64,000 nucleotides of DNA, from NCBI RefSeq assembly GCF_001931485.1, contig NZ_MSDV01000021.1:62001-126000 (forward strand), read 5' to 3'. The notes under the pieces were generated by a model, which saw nothing but the letters and a program-made list of their open reading frames with translations, ran no database searches and had not been told where the DNA came from. Source of the DNA: Burkholderia sp. SRS-W-2-2016. GTDB lineage: Bacteria > Pseudomonadota > Gammaproteobacteria > Burkholderiales > Burkholderiaceae. Of the stretch, positions 17,419 through 26,134 are shown piece by piece (within the stretch, counting starts at the first letter, position 1; each line of letters opens with the position of its first letter). The translations under genes and the position numbers were made by a program.

Positions 17419-17781
17419 ATGAACTCTGATATGACTTTTCGTGAACCGTCAGCCATCGAGAGCTGGCATGCGCACATCTATTTCGATGCGGCGAGCCGCG
17501 ACGCCGCCTGGGCGTTTCGCGAACAGATCGCCGCGCATTGGGGCGAGCAATTGCAGATCGGCCGCTTTCATGAACGCCCGGTCGGCCCGCATCCTATGTG
17601 GTCGTATCAGCTCGCGTTCACGCAGGCGCAATTCGCCGACGTGGTCGGCTGGCTGACACTCAATCACGGCGCGCTCGATGTATTTCTGCATCCGAATACC
17701 GGCGACGCGCTACGCGATCATCGCGACGCCGCCGTGTGGATCGGCCATTCGTATGAGCTGGTGTTGAAGGCGTTGCTGTAG
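17419..17781 (+). CDS. DOPA 4,5-dioxygenase family protein
   Basis: A 120-residue protein of the PF08883 family, which includes fungal and bacterial DOPA 4,5-extradiol ring-cleaving dioxygenases. The His residues expected for metal binding are visible in SWHAHIYFD, RFHERPVGPHPMWSY and VFLHPNTGDALRDH. Most bacterial members have no tested substrate, so catechol cleavage is only inferred. It is translationally close (6 bp) to the preceding acetyltransferase gene. Confidence 0.85.
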   Translation: MNSDMTFREPSAIESWHAHIYFDAASRDAAWAFREQIAAHWGEQLQIGRFHERPVGPHPMWSYQLAFTQAQFADVVGWLTLNHGALDVFLHPNTGDALRDHRDAAVWIGHSYELVLKALL

Positions 17782-17849
17782 AGATAGTTATTGCGCGAGG
17801 CGGCGGCTTGCGCCGCCGGCTTTTGCTTCGCCGTCTGCTTTGTCCACGC

Positions 17850-18170
17850 TCACATATTCGAATAAGCGCTGCACCAGCCGCGCGCCGCGACCTGCTTGTC
17901 GCCGAACAGCGTGCAACCGCCATACGGATCCGACGCGCTGCCCTGAAACAGCGAGCAATTCGCGCACGACTGCCCCGCCGCGAAGTTCGGGAATTTCGCC
18001 TTGTCGACTTTCGACGCATCTTCTACGTAGCCGACCGCCTGCGCCTGCGGATCGCTGACGCTGAGCGTGGCGGGCGCGCCCGCGGCGAACGCGGCGCGCG
18101 AGAACACGAGCGACGAACCGACGCCCGCGCCCAGTAATAGAAAGTGGCGGCGCGATGTTTTCATTGTCAT
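17850..18170 (-). CDS. high-potential iron-sulfur protein (HiPIP), Tat-exported
   Basis: A 106-residue precursor with a twin-arginine signal (SRRHFLLLGAG) and a cleavage region around AFAAGA. The mature part has the four cluster cysteines at residues 69, 72, 86 and 100 in CANC, GGCTLFGDK and RGWCSAY, the HiPIP arrangement for one 4Fe-4S cluster. HiPIPs carry electrons in the periplasm. It starts 28 bp after the nitroreductase stop on the same strand. A start at 18164 is almost as likely. The redox partner is unknown; a periplasmic cytochrome or reductase is the usual one. Confidence 0.9.
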   Translation of the reverse strand: MTMKTSRRHFLLLGAGVGSSLVFSRAAFAAGAPATLSVSDPQAQAVGYVEDASKVDKAKFPNFAAGQSCANCSLFQGSASDPYGGCTLFGDKQVAARGWCSAYSNM

Positions 18171-18198
18171 TGGTTCCGGTGGGGACTGACGAATACGC

Positions 18199-18933
18199 TC
18201 AATCGAGAAAGCGCGCGAACTGCCCGACCGGTTCGCGTTCGGTGCGCAGCGCATTGACCGGCGCGCTTTCGTCGGCGAAACCGAGCGACATCCCGCAGAC
18301 GAACTGCTCGTTGTCCGGCAAGCCGAGATGCGCGGCAATCAGCCGATGAAACTGAATGAACGCGGCCTGCGGGCAGGTATCGAGTCCGCGGCCGCGCGCG
18401 GCCGTCATGATCGCTTGCAGGAACATGCCGTAGTCGAGCCAGCTGCCGCGCTCGAGACTGCGATCGATCGTAAACAGCAGACCGACCGGCGCGCCGAAGA
18501 AGCGGAAGTTGCGCGCGTGCTGTTCGTGCATGCGAGCTTTGTCGCCCTTCTCGATGCCGAGCAGTCCATACATGTCCCAGCCGATCTTGCGACGCCGGTC
18601 GATGAACGGCGACAGCCACTGCTGCGGATAGTACGGATATTCCTCGCGATAGAGCGAGTCGCGCTGCGGGTCGTCGTACGCGGCGAGCAGCTCGCGCGAC
18701 AAACCCGCGAGCGATTCGCCGGTTAGTACGTAGACCTTCCACGGCTGGGTGTTGGTGCCGGACGGGGAGCGGCTGGCGGCTTCGAGAATCGCTTCGAGGT
18801 CGGCGCGCGGCACCGGCGTGGGCAGAAACGCGCGGACCGAGCGGCGCGTCGTCAGCGCGGCATCGACGATATCTGCGCTGCTGGCAGCATTGGCGGCATT
18901 GACAGCACCGGCGGAATTGGCGGAAGAAGTCAT
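18199..18933 (-). CDS. nitroreductase-family flavoprotein
   Basis: A 244-residue FMN-dependent nitroreductase homologue. The FMN-binding opening TRRSVRAFLPTPVP and the SRSPSGTNTQPWKVYVL stretch (about residues 55-71) are diagnostic, and the C-terminal CGMSLGFADESAPVNALR fits the family. These cytosolic enzymes reduce nitroaromatics, quinones or enones with NAD(P)H. The first 20 residues are Ala/Ser/Asn-rich and may be a non-conserved extension. It precedes the HiPIP gene by 28 bp; since HiPIP is periplasmic, direct electron transfer between them is unlikely. Confidence 0.9.
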   Translation of the reverse strand: MTSSANSAGAVNAANAASSADIVDAALTTRRSVRAFLPTPVPRADLEAILEAASRSPSGTNTQPWKVYVLTGESLAGLSRELLAAYDDPQRDSLYREEYPYYPQQWLSPFIDRRRKIGWDMYGLLGIEKGDKARMHEQHARNFRFFGAPVGLLFTIDRSLERGSWLDYGMFLQAIMTAARGRGLDTCPQAAFIQFHRLIAAHLGLPDNEQFVCGMSLGFADESAPVNALRTEREPVGQFARFLD

Positions 18934-19010
18934 CGGCGGACGGCGGCAGAGCCAGCGGAAGTGGGGCTGCGACGATTCTAGCGCGTGCCGGCCGGGACCT
19001 GCGCGCGGGC

Positions 19011-19742
19011 CTACATCGTCCCCAACGCCACCGCCGCCGCGATCGAGCCGAGCACCAGCACCACGCCAACCGTCTTGCGCTTATGCAGCTCGGTCCACAA
19101 CAACACGCCGGTCAACGACAGCAGAATCAGACTGCCCGCCAGCGTATCGATCAGCAGCACCCAGCCGACGCTGAGACCAACGCCTTTATGCAGATTCGTC
19201 AGCATCGCGAGAAAGGTGTTCGCGCTGCGCTTGACGGTCACATAGTTATTGCCGACCCAGTACTCGATCGACGTGTTTTCTTTCGGCGTCGCGAACGTCA
19301 GTTGCCAGTGCTCGGGCTGCACGACGCTGCGATCGCCCCACGCCACCGAACGCGCGGGCTCCTGCTGCATCCGCCCCGGATTGCCGGTAAGTTTCAGTTC
19401 GTGCTTCAGCCATTGCCCGAGCTCACGCGGCGTTTGCGGCGCCGGTTGCGGCAGCGGCACCTGCATCGTCGCCACTTGCGGCGCGCCGGTCGAAACCTTC
19501 AGCGGGCCGGCGCGATGATTGAGAAAAAACCCGGTGGTGCCGAACAGCAGACCGAGCGCAGCACCCCACAGCCCGACCCAGCCGTGCACCTTGCGCAGCC
19601 ATTTGATGAACGTCGCGCGGCGTGAGCGCTGCTGACGCGCTTTCAGTTCATCGCCGGCGAGACGCTGCCTGTCGTGCCGTTCGTGATTGCCGGGTTGGCC
19701 GACCGTGGACGGTTGAAGATCGATGAGGTCCGAGTCGCTCAC
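19011..19742 (-). CDS. PepSY-associated transmembrane protein (PiuB-like)
   Basis: A 243-residue membrane protein with a first helix at about residues 50-72 ([21 protein letters not shown]), a periplasmic domain with [19 protein letters not shown], and two helices near the C terminus preceded by [14 protein letters not shown]. Conserved His residues in helices are typical of the PepSY_TM family, linked to siderophore reduction. Its ATG overlaps the stop of the PiuC-like gene (ATGA, 19739-19742), so translation is coupled. With that gene and the receptor it forms an iron-uptake cluster of the piuA-piuC-piuB type. Confidence 0.85.
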   Translation of the reverse strand: MSDSDLIDLQPSTVGQPGNHERHDRQRLAGDELKARQQRSRRATFIKWLRKVHGWVGLWGAALGLLFGTTGFFLNHRAGPLKVSTGAPQVATMQVPLPQPAPQTPRELGQWLKHELKLTGNPGRMQQEPARSVAWGDRSVVQPEHWQLTFATPKENTSIEYWVGNNYVTVKRSANTFLAMLTNLHKGVGLSVGWVLLIDTLAGSLILLSLTGVLLWTELHKRKTVGVVLVLGSIAAAVALGTM

Positions 19743-20422
19743 GTTTCGCTCCAGCTACGCAACAGATTGTGATAACAGCCGACGAGACTGCGGCGCGCGG
19801 TGTCGTCGGCCTGGGTGGCATTGAGCCGTTGAATCGCGGTGTCCATGTCGAACAGCAGCGCGCGCTGCGTATCGCTGCGCACGAGGCTTTGCACCCAGAA
19901 GAAGCTCGCCACGCGCGCGCCGCGCGTGACCGGCGTGACCTGATGCAGGCTGGTGGCCGGATAGACGATCATGTCGCCGGCTGGCAGCTTCACCTGCTGC
20001 ACGCCGTAGGTGTCTTCGATCACGAGTTCGCCGCCGTCGTATTCGTCGGGCGCGCTCAGGAAAAGCGTCACCGACACATCGGTGCGCAGCTTCACGCCAT
20101 TCGGCAGTACTCGCACCGCGCCGTCGACGTGACTGCCGAACGTCATGCCGCCCTCGTAGCGATTGAACAGCGGCGGATACACCTGGTTCGGCAGCACCGC
20201 GCTGATGAACAGCGGATTGCGTTCGATCGCCGCCAGAATCACGTCGCCGAGTTCGCGCGCGACCGGCGTATGTTCGGCGATCTGCTGGTTGCGTTTGACA
20301 GGCGCGCCCTGATAGCCGGCGGTCGCGCGGCCGTCGACCCACGCGTCGCCCGCCTGGTCGAGCCGCTCGCGCAGCGAACGCACTTGAGCGGCGTCCAGTA
20401 CGTTCGGAATGTGCAGCAACAT
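19739..20422 (-). CDS. piuC: Fe(II)/2-oxoglutarate-dependent hydroxylase, PiuC type
   Basis: A 227-residue PKHD-type hydroxylase. The metal ligands are visible as HVD at residues 98-100 and His160 (TSLHQV), with the 2-oxoglutarate Arg at 170 (TRGAR). The frame runs 11 codons upstream, but AGGA precedes the ATG at 20422 and the family starts [13 protein letters not shown]. PiuC proteins are encoded next to PiuA-type catecholate receptors and are iron-repressed; the true substrate is not settled. It overlaps the following PepSY gene by 4 bases and follows the receptor gene by 103 bp. Confidence 0.9.
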   Translation of the reverse strand: MLLHIPNVLDAAQVRSLRERLDQAGDAWVDGRATAGYQGAPVKRNQQIAEHTPVARELGDVILAAIERNPLFISAVLPNQVYPPLFNRYEGGMTFGSHVDGAVRVLPNGVKLRTDVSVTLFLSAPDEYDGGELVIEDTYGVQQVKLPAGDMIVYPATSLHQVTPVTRGARVASFFWVQSLVRSDTQRALLFDMDTAIQRLNATQADDTARRSLVGCYHNLLRSWSET

Positions 20423-20525
20423 GATGTGTCCTTCGCGTCGGCTTGCCGTGAACAAAACGGCAAGCCTAACGCATCCGCCGGGTGCGCGACAAAAACGCGT
20501 GCCAGCACGCGCACCCGGGCGCGGA

Positions 20526-22805
20526 TTAAAAGCGGTAGTCGAACGTCGCGAGCAGCGTGCGGCCGATGCCCGGCACCGAACGGCCGCCGTCCGACGGAAT
20601 CAACGCGTCGTAGTAGTACTTGTTGGTCAGGTTCAGCAGATTCAGACGCACGGAGTACTTCTTCGCGTGATACGCGGCGGTCGCGTCCCAACGCGTATAG
20701 CCCGGCACCTTCACGTAGTTCGTGTTCGACGCGTAGCGCGGCGACATATAGATCGGACCGCCGCCGATTTCCCAGTGCGGGGTGATCGCATAAGTGGTCC
20801 AGAACGTCAGCGTGTTGCGCGGCGTGTTGGCCGGCGTATGGCCCTGAGTGCCGTCGGCCGCCTTCAGGATCGTCGCGTCCATGTACGTGTAGCCGCCGAA
20901 AATCTGCCACTTTTCGGTGATATGGCCGGTCACGCCCGCCTGGAAACCGTCGACGCGAATGTCGCCGGCCAGCGTGTATTCGGTCGGCGAAACCTGGGTG
21001 CGCGCGTTGTCCATTTCCTGGCGGAAGAATGCCGAGTTCAACGAAATATTGCCGCCGAACAGGTCCCACTTGCCGCCCACTTCATACGACTTCGTCAATT
21101 CCGGCGCGAGGTTCTGCGTGAGGTTGGTGACCGTCAGCGATTCGAGCGACGGGTTGAACGACGTGCCGTACGACACGTAGTACGACTGCCAGTCGGTCGG
21201 CTGATAGATCACGCCCGCGCGCACGCTGGTGAAGTAGTTGGTCTGGCTCGCGTAAGCCGGCGCGCTGACCGAGTTGTGAATTTCCGCCGAGAAACGATCC
21301 CAACGCAGACCGCCGACGATCTTCCAGTGCGGCGTCAGCGTGACCGTGTCGTTCAGGTACGCGGCGATTTCGTTCGCGCTCGAGTCCGCGAAATTGCCGA
21401 CCGTGGTCGTCACGTTCGCGGGCGTGCCGATGATCGGCGGATTGAGCATCGGCACGACCGGCAGGTTGTTACGCGTGTACGCCTGGTTCGTGTAAGTGTC
21501 GCGGCCCACTTCGATACCGGCGATCACGTCGTGCTTGATCGAGCCGGTATTGAATTTGTATTCGAGCATCGTGTCGTTGTAGATCGCGTGATTCTCGATC
21601 ACGCGATCGTGACTTTGCAGCTTGATGAAGAGCTGCGACGGCGACAGTGTCGTGAAGTTGCCGTTGCTCAATGCGGGGCTCGACGCCAGCGGTCCGGTCA
21701 GCACCGCTTGCGGCGCGGTTTCGCGCGCGTCGGTGGTCGAGTGCGAGATCTGCGTCTGGTTCGTCAGCGTCAGGTTCTCGGAGAACCGGTGCTTGATCGC
21801 CGCGTTGAAGATCTGCACGTCCTGGATCGTGCGGTCGCTGGTCAGCCCGTAAAAGGTGTTCTTCGGCACCGGCGACGGCCGGCCGTTCAACGCCTGAATC
21901 CCGTAGTCGGGCATGTCGTTGTTACGCTGGATCAGTGCGGACAACGTAATTTCGGTCGGCGTGCCGATGCCGAAGCGCAGCTCGGGCGCGACGCCGAAGT
22001 CCTTGTTCTTCATCACGTCGCGCGTCGAACCGAGGCTTTGGCCGAACGCGTTCAGGCGGATCGCCGAAGTGTCGGTGAGCTTGTGATTGACGTCGACGGT
22101 CGAGCGGTAGCGGTCGTCGGTACCGATCATGCCGGTCACTTCGGCCGAGTCCTTCAGGTTCGCTTTCTTGCTGACCTGGTTGATCACGCCGCCGGTCGAG
22201 CCGCGGCCGAACAGCATCGACGAAGGACCGTACAGCACTTCGAGCGATTCGAGATCGAAGGTGTCGCGGTAGTACTGGTTGCGGTCGCGAAAGCCGTCCA
22301 GATAGATGTCGTTCTGCGCGGTGAAGCCGCGCAGGTTGATGTTGTTGCCGATCTGGCCGCCTTCGGCCGCGCCGATCGTCACGCCCGGCGCGTTGCGCAG
22401 CGCGTCGGTAAACGACGTCGCGCCTTGCGACGACAGCAGATCCCGATTGATCACGGTGACGGTCTGCGGAATATCGCGCAGCGCGGTCGGCGTCTTCGCG
22501 CCCACCGTTGCACGATCCGCCTGGAAGTCCTGCTGCACCGCCTGGGCCTGCACGCCGATGGTCGGCAGGGTTTGCCCGTCGGCGACCGGAGCGCTGTTTT
22601 GCGTCGTGCCTTGCGCGCTGGCCGGCGCATTATTTTGCGCGTCGTTTTGCGCGAGCGTGATCGTCCCGTTCGACGTCTGCGCCGATGCGCCGGTTGCCGC
22701 CGGTTGTAGCGCGCTTTGCGGCGCGGTCTGCGCAACGACCGGCGTCGCGAAAGGAACGGTGAAAGCTAGCGCGAGCGCTGTCACCAGCGGCGTGTGATTG
22801 AGCAT
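20526..22805 (-). CDS. TonB-dependent siderophore receptor (PiuA/Fiu-like)
   Basis: A 759-residue outer-membrane receptor. There is a signal peptide ending at VVAQ (residue 26), an unusually Ala/Gln-rich linker, a plug domain with [18 protein letters not shown] and the [20 protein letters not shown] stretch, and a 22-strand barrel ending in the aromatic Phe signature (TFDYRF). It imports ferric catecholate-type siderophores using TonB energy. A Fur-like box lies 130 bp upstream, indicating iron repression. It leads the operon with the PiuC and PepSY genes. The exact ligand cannot be read from sequence. Confidence 0.93.
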   Translation of the reverse strand: MLNHTPLVTALALAFTVPFATPVVAQTAPQSALQPAATGASAQTSNGTITLAQNDAQNNAPASAQGTTQNSAPVADGQTLPTIGVQAQAVQQDFQADRATVGAKTPTALRDIPQTVTVINRDLLSSQGATSFTDALRNAPGVTIGAAEGGQIGNNINLRGFTAQNDIYLDGFRDRNQYYRDTFDLESLEVLYGPSSMLFGRGSTGGVINQVSKKANLKDSAEVTGMIGTDDRYRSTVDVNHKLTDTSAIRLNAFGQSLGSTRDVMKNKDFGVAPELRFGIGTPTEITLSALIQRNNDMPDYGIQALNGRPSPVPKNTFYGLTSDRTIQDVQIFNAAIKHRFSENLTLTNQTQISHSTTDARETAPQAVLTGPLASSPALSNGNFTTLSPSQLFIKLQSHDRVIENHAIYNDTMLEYKFNTGSIKHDVIAGIEVGRDTYTNQAYTRNNLPVVPMLNPPIIGTPANVTTTVGNFADSSANEIAAYLNDTVTLTPHWKIVGGLRWDRFSAEIHNSVSAPAYASQTNYFTSVRAGVIYQPTDWQSYYVSYGTSFNPSLESLTVTNLTQNLAPELTKSYEVGGKWDLFGGNISLNSAFFRQEMDNARTQVSPTEYTLAGDIRVDGFQAGVTGHITEKWQIFGGYTYMDATILKAADGTQGHTPANTPRNTLTFWTTYAITPHWEIGGGPIYMSPRYASNTNYVKVPGYTRWDATAAYHAKKYSVRLNLLNLTNKYYYDALIPSDGGRSVPGIGRTLLATFDYRF

Positions 22806-23278
22806 GGAAATCCCGTCGGAAATGCGCTTGTCTGATCCGCATGTCTGGAGCGGATTTCATGACAAATTCGCAAGTGGCTGGCTGCCGCTCTCCGCAATAA
22901 GCGCGGAAAAGACGGGATTGGCTGGCTGTTTTTAAATGAGAATCGCTATCATTCCACACGCATAAAACGGCATCAATCACCGCGCATGCTTACCGGCGGT
23001 AAGGGATTTGTTTCGACGTTTTACCGGAGTAGGCTTAATGTAATTTTTAGCGCTAACGGTACGTCTGATTATTACGCCGACGAATTGCTCTGCTGAATTA
23101 AATTCAATTAAATACAGCGCGCTTTAGCGATTTAACATTACAAATAATCTTTCAATTAAATAACTCGGATCGGTGACGGCGGCGCGCACGAAATTTCGAC
23201 TCCGTTTATCCTTTTTACAACACTGCGGTTCCGCCCTCGGCGGGCCGGCTCTCTCATCCCCTCTTCTGGAGTCGATCC
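22806..23278. other. divergent intergenic region, AT-rich in its right half
   Basis: No gene is seen. The left half holds the Fur-like box (22935-22953) and a short palindrome CTTACC-GGC-GGTAAG (22989-23003). From about 23035 to 23165 it is markedly AT-rich, rich in AATTAAAT-type words, and may contain the aldo/keto reductase promoter. Confidence 0.5.
22935..22953 (-). promoter_or_regulatory. Fur-box-like operator of the siderophore receptor
   Basis: AATGAGAATCGCTATCATT matches the 19-bp Fur consensus pattern: its core TGAGAAT-C-GCTATCA is a 7-1-7 palindrome with few departures from TGATAAT-N-ATTATCA. It lies 130 bp before the receptor start, where iron-dependent repression of the receptor, hydroxylase and PepSY genes would be expected. 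Confidence 0.75.
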
Positions 23279-24274
23279 ATGCAATACCGTCAATTCGGCC
23301 GCACCGGCCTGAGCGTTTCGCGTCTGTGTCTCGGCACGATGACCTTTGGACTGCAAACCGAGGAAAACGCGTCGCATCGCATCCTCGACACCGCGGCCGA
23401 CGCCGGCGTCAATTTCATCGACACCGCGAACGTCTACCCGCTCGGCAGCGGCGAGGACCTGGCCGGCCGCACCGAGGAGATCGTCGGCCGCTGGCTGAAG
23501 GGCAAGCGCGAGCGCTTCATCGTCGCGACCAAGGCGGTCGGCAAGATGGGGCCGGCCGCATGGGACCAGGGCGCGTCGCGCAAACATCTGCTCGACGCGA
23601 TCGATGCATCGCTGCGCCGCCTCGGCACCGATTACGTCGATCTGTACCAGCTGCATTCCGACGACCCGAAAACGCCACTCGACGAAACCCTCGAAGCGCT
23701 CGATACCATCGTGCGCTCGGGCAAGGCGCGCTATGTCGGCGTGTCGAACTTTCTCGCGTACCGGCTCGCACGCGTGTTGGGACGCGCGGACGTGCTGCGC
23801 GTCGCGCGCTTCGTGTCGGTGCAGCCGCGCTACAACCTGCTGTTCCGGCAGATCGAGCGCGAACTGCTGCCGCTCGCCGCCGAGGAGCAGCTCGCGGTGA
23901 TGCCGTATAACCCGCTCGCGGGCGGCCTGCTGACCGGCAAGCACCGGCACGATGCGGCGCCCGCCGAAGGGCGTTTCACCGCGAGCGTCGGCAAGGCGGG
24001 GGCGATGTATCAGCAGCGCTACTGGCACGAGCGCGAGTTCGAAACCATCGAGCAATTGAAGGCGCTGGTCGCGCCGACCGGCGAATCGCTGGCGAAGGTA
24101 TCGCTCGCCTGGGTGCTCGCGAATCCGCTGATCTCGTCGGCGATCATCGGCGCGAGCCGCGCCGAGCAGTTGAGCGATACGCTCGCGGCCGCGGATTACG
24201 TGCTCGACGACGCGTTGAAGGCACAGCTCGATGACGCGACGGTGCAATATCGCTGGGGGGATGCGGCGCGGTAA
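23279..24274 (+). CDS. aldo/keto reductase
   Basis: A 331-residue NADPH-dependent aldo/keto reductase with the full catalytic tetrad: Asp48 and Tyr53 (FIDTANVY), Lys85 (VATKAVG) and His126 (LYQLHSDD). The N-terminal QYRQFGRTGLSVSRLCLG and the cofactor-binding IIGASRAEQLSDTL near the C terminus are typical. GGAG lies 8 bases upstream of the ATG. It is preceded by an AT-rich promoter region and its TAA lies inside the first unit of a 12-bp repeat array. Substrate unknown; sugars or aldehydes are likely. Confidence 0.93.
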   Translation: MQYRQFGRTGLSVSRLCLGTMTFGLQTEENASHRILDTAADAGVNFIDTANVYPLGSGEDLAGRTEEIVGRWLKGKRERFIVATKAVGKMGPAAWDQGASRKHLLDAIDASLRRLGTDYVDLYQLHSDDPKTPLDETLEALDTIVRSGKARYVGVSNFLAYRLARVLGRADVLRVARFVSVQPRYNLLFRQIERELLPLAAEEQLAVMPYNPLAGGLLTGKHRHDAAPAEGRFTASVGKAGAMYQQRYWHEREFETIEQLKALVAPTGESLAKVSLAWVLANPLISSAIIGASRAEQLSDTLAAADYVLDDALKAQLDDATVQYRWGDAAR

Positions 24275-24389
24275 GTGGTGCGGTAAGTGGTGCGGTAAGT
24301 GGTGCGATAAGCGCAGCGATAAGCGCAGCGATAAGCGCAGCGATAAGCGCAGCGATAAGCGCAGCGATAAGCGCAGCGATAAGCGGCGC
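24270..24389. repeat. 12-bp tandem array, ten units in two families
   Basis: Three units of GGTAAGTGGTGC (24270-24305) are followed by six perfect GATAAGCGCAGC units and one variant GATAAGCGGCGC (to 24389), 120 bp in all. The stop codon of the aldo/keto reductase is in the first unit. The array lies between convergent genes and may form alternative hairpins; it contains no T-run for termination. Confidence 0.95.
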
Positions 24390-24416
24390 GCCCAGCGCCG
24401 CGGGCTAACGTATCGC

Positions 24417-24986
24417 TCAACGCCCGTACCGCAGCACCGTGCTCGTCGCGGCGAGCACGTGCCCCTGAATCGCCTCGAACAGCGCGTCTTTCTTCAGACC
24501 GGCCGGCAATGCGCCGGGCGCGAGATCGAGCGCGAACACCTGCACCACGTAGTGATGCGGCACTTCGCCGACCGGCGGACACGGCCCGTGATAGCCGGGG
24601 CCGCCGGTCACGTTCAGGCCCGCCGCGCTGCCGGACGGCGCCGCTTCGCCGGCGGCGAGCCCGGTGACCGACGGCGCGATCCCGTAGACGACCCAGTGCA
24701 CGACGCCCAGACCCTTCGCGCCGTCCGGATCGGAAATCGTCACCGCGAAACTTTTCGTGCCGGCCGGCGCGTTATGCCATTGCAGCGCCGGCGAGATATT
24801 GCGGCCGCCGCAGTTGTTCGCGCTTGCCGCGTGGCTCGAATCGAGCGTGCCGCCGTCGGCGAGACCCGGCGACGTCAGCGAGAACGCCTGTTGCGCGTAC
24901 GCATGCGCGCTCGCGTAGGCGAGCAGCGCGCAGGTGCCGACCGACAGCAGGCGGCGGGTGAGGGAGAGATTGAGGCGGGTCGTCAT
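24417..24986 (-). CDS. YbhB/YbcL-family Raf-kinase-inhibitor-like protein, exported
   Basis: A 189-residue PEBP-fold protein with a signal peptide (residues 1-32, ending HAYA-QQAF). Fold landmarks are FAVTISDPDGAKGLGVVHW and GYHGPCPPVGEVPHHYVV, covering the DPD and GP.PP anion-binding pocket motifs. The ATG at 24986 follows GGAG by 8 bases and is preferred over an upstream in-frame Met. Bacterial members are soluble periplasmic or cytosolic proteins of unknown function. It is the last leftward gene after the carbohydrate cluster, 63 bp after the ROK kinase. Confidence 0.88.
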   Translation of the reverse strand: MTTRLNLSLTRRLLSVGTCALLAYASAHAYAQQAFSLTSPGLADGGTLDSSHAASANNCGGRNISPALQWHNAPAGTKSFAVTISDPDGAKGLGVVHWVVYGIAPSVTGLAAGEAAPSGSAAGLNVTGGPGYHGPCPPVGEVPHHYVVQVFALDLAPGALPAGLKKDALFEAIQGHVLAATSTVLRYGR

Positions 24987-25049
24987 GGGGCGTCTCCGGG
25001 TCGGCACTGCATTCGATCACTGAACGAGCTTCGCGCTACTGATCAACCG

Positions 25050-26087
25050 TCACTTCGGCGTGAACCGCCCGGTCTTTTCCGTCGCCTCCGGGAACTGCCG
25101 GGTCTCGCGCACCGACAGCGGATGCCACAGACGCGCGCCGCCCTCGATGCCGGCATCGTTCGACACGGTCGCCACGTGCGGCGGCAGCTCGAACTTCAGA
25201 CGCGCCGCATTGCCGCCGCCGATCCACAGTTTGTCGTAATTGACCAGCGCATCCAGAATGCCGATCACCTTCTGCACGCGACGATTCCAGCGCTTGTTGC
25301 CGACCTTCTCGCGCGCCGCCTCGCCGATGTATTCGTCGTACGCGACGCCTTTCTTGCTGACCGGATGATGCGCGAGTTCCAGATGCGGCATCAGCTCGCC
25401 GTCGCGGAACATCGCGGTGCCCGCGCCGGTGCCGAGCGTCAGCACGAATTCGAGGCCGTGACCTTCGATCGCCGCGAAGCCCTGCATTTCCGCATCGTTG
25501 ATCATTCGCACCGGCAGGCCGCCGACGCGCTGCGCGAGCGCATCCGCGAGCGGAATGTCGTGCCAGCCTTCGACGCCGAAATGCGGCGCGGTGAGGATGC
25601 GGTTGTCGCGCACCACGCCCGGAAAGCCTATCGAAATCAGCGCCGGCGGCGCCTGCTCGATTAGCGGCGCGACCAGTTGCGCGAGCGCGTCCACCAGTTG
25701 ATCCGGCGTGCACGGATGCGGGGTCGCGACGCGCACGCGTTCGGTTTTCATCTTGCCGTCGGCGCCGATGATCGCGGCTTTCAGGCCGGTGCCGCCGACG
25801 TCGATCGCGAGGATGTTTTCGTTGGCCGCCGCGCTTTGCTTCAGTGCGCCCTTTGCTGTGCGTTGTTTCGCTGTGCGTTGTTTCGCTGTGGGTTGTTTCG
25901 CTGCCACCTGCCGTATTGCGCTCTTCTTCGCGGCGGTCTTCTGAGCAGCGCCTTTCTTTACAGCGCTCGTCCTGACAGCGCTCTTCACAGCGCCCTGCTT
26001 AACCGCACTCTGGTTCACTGCGCTCTGTTTCACTGCACTCTGTTTCACTGCACTCTGTTTCACTGCGCTCGTCTTACGTGTAGCCAC
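25050..26087 (-). CDS. ROK-family sugar kinase, polyphosphate-glucokinase-like, with basic repeat tail
   Basis: A 345-residue protein in two parts. Residues 1-88 are a Lys/Ala/Gln/Thr-rich low-complexity tail built on a repeated KQSAV pentapeptide. Residues 90-345 are a ROK kinase: phosphate-binding ILAIDVGGTGLKAAI, catalytic-region INDAEMQGFAAIEG, LTLGTGAGTAMFRDGE, and the PPGK-type NRRVQKVIGILDALVNYDKL. PPGKs phosphorylate glucose with polyphosphate or ATP. GGGGAGG lies 4 bases before the GTG at 26087, so that start is chosen over the ATG at 26108. It follows zwf by 47 bp, suggesting glucose to G6P to phosphogluconolactone flow. Confidence 0.8.
   Translation of the reverse strand: MATRKTSAVKQSAVKQSAVKQSAVNQSAVKQGAVKSAVRTSAVKKGAAQKTAAKKSAIRQVAAKQPTAKQRTAKQRTAKGALKQSAAANENILAIDVGGTGLKAAIIGADGKMKTERVRVATPHPCTPDQLVDALAQLVAPLIEQAPPALISIGFPGVVRDNRILTAPHFGVEGWHDIPLADALAQRVGGLPVRMINDAEMQGFAAIEGHGLEFVLTLGTGAGTAMFRDGELMPHLELAHHPVSKKGVAYDEYIGEAAREKVGNKRWNRRVQKVIGILDALVNYDKLWIGGGNAARLKFELPPHVATVSNDAGIEGGARLWHPLSVRETRQFPEATEKTGRFTPK
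25989..26073. repeat. 15-bp in-frame tandem repeats in the ROK kinase tail
   Basis: The coding strand repeats a 15-bp unit encoding KQSAV (with one N and G variants), visible on the plus strand as CACTGCACTCTGTTT-like units. Neighbouring codons have related Lys/Ala/Thr words (AKQRT twice), so the whole N-terminal tail seems to have grown by local duplication. Confidence 0.85.
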
Positions 26088-26134
26088 GGTGCCTCCCCGA
26101 ATGTGCATGCTGCGGATGTATACGTACTGCCCGT

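Noticed and set aside
20409..22709. 766-codon plus-strand open frame over the siderophore receptor
   Set aside because: Antisense of a complete TonB-dependent receptor with signal peptide and C-terminal Phe; Val/Arg-rich shadow.
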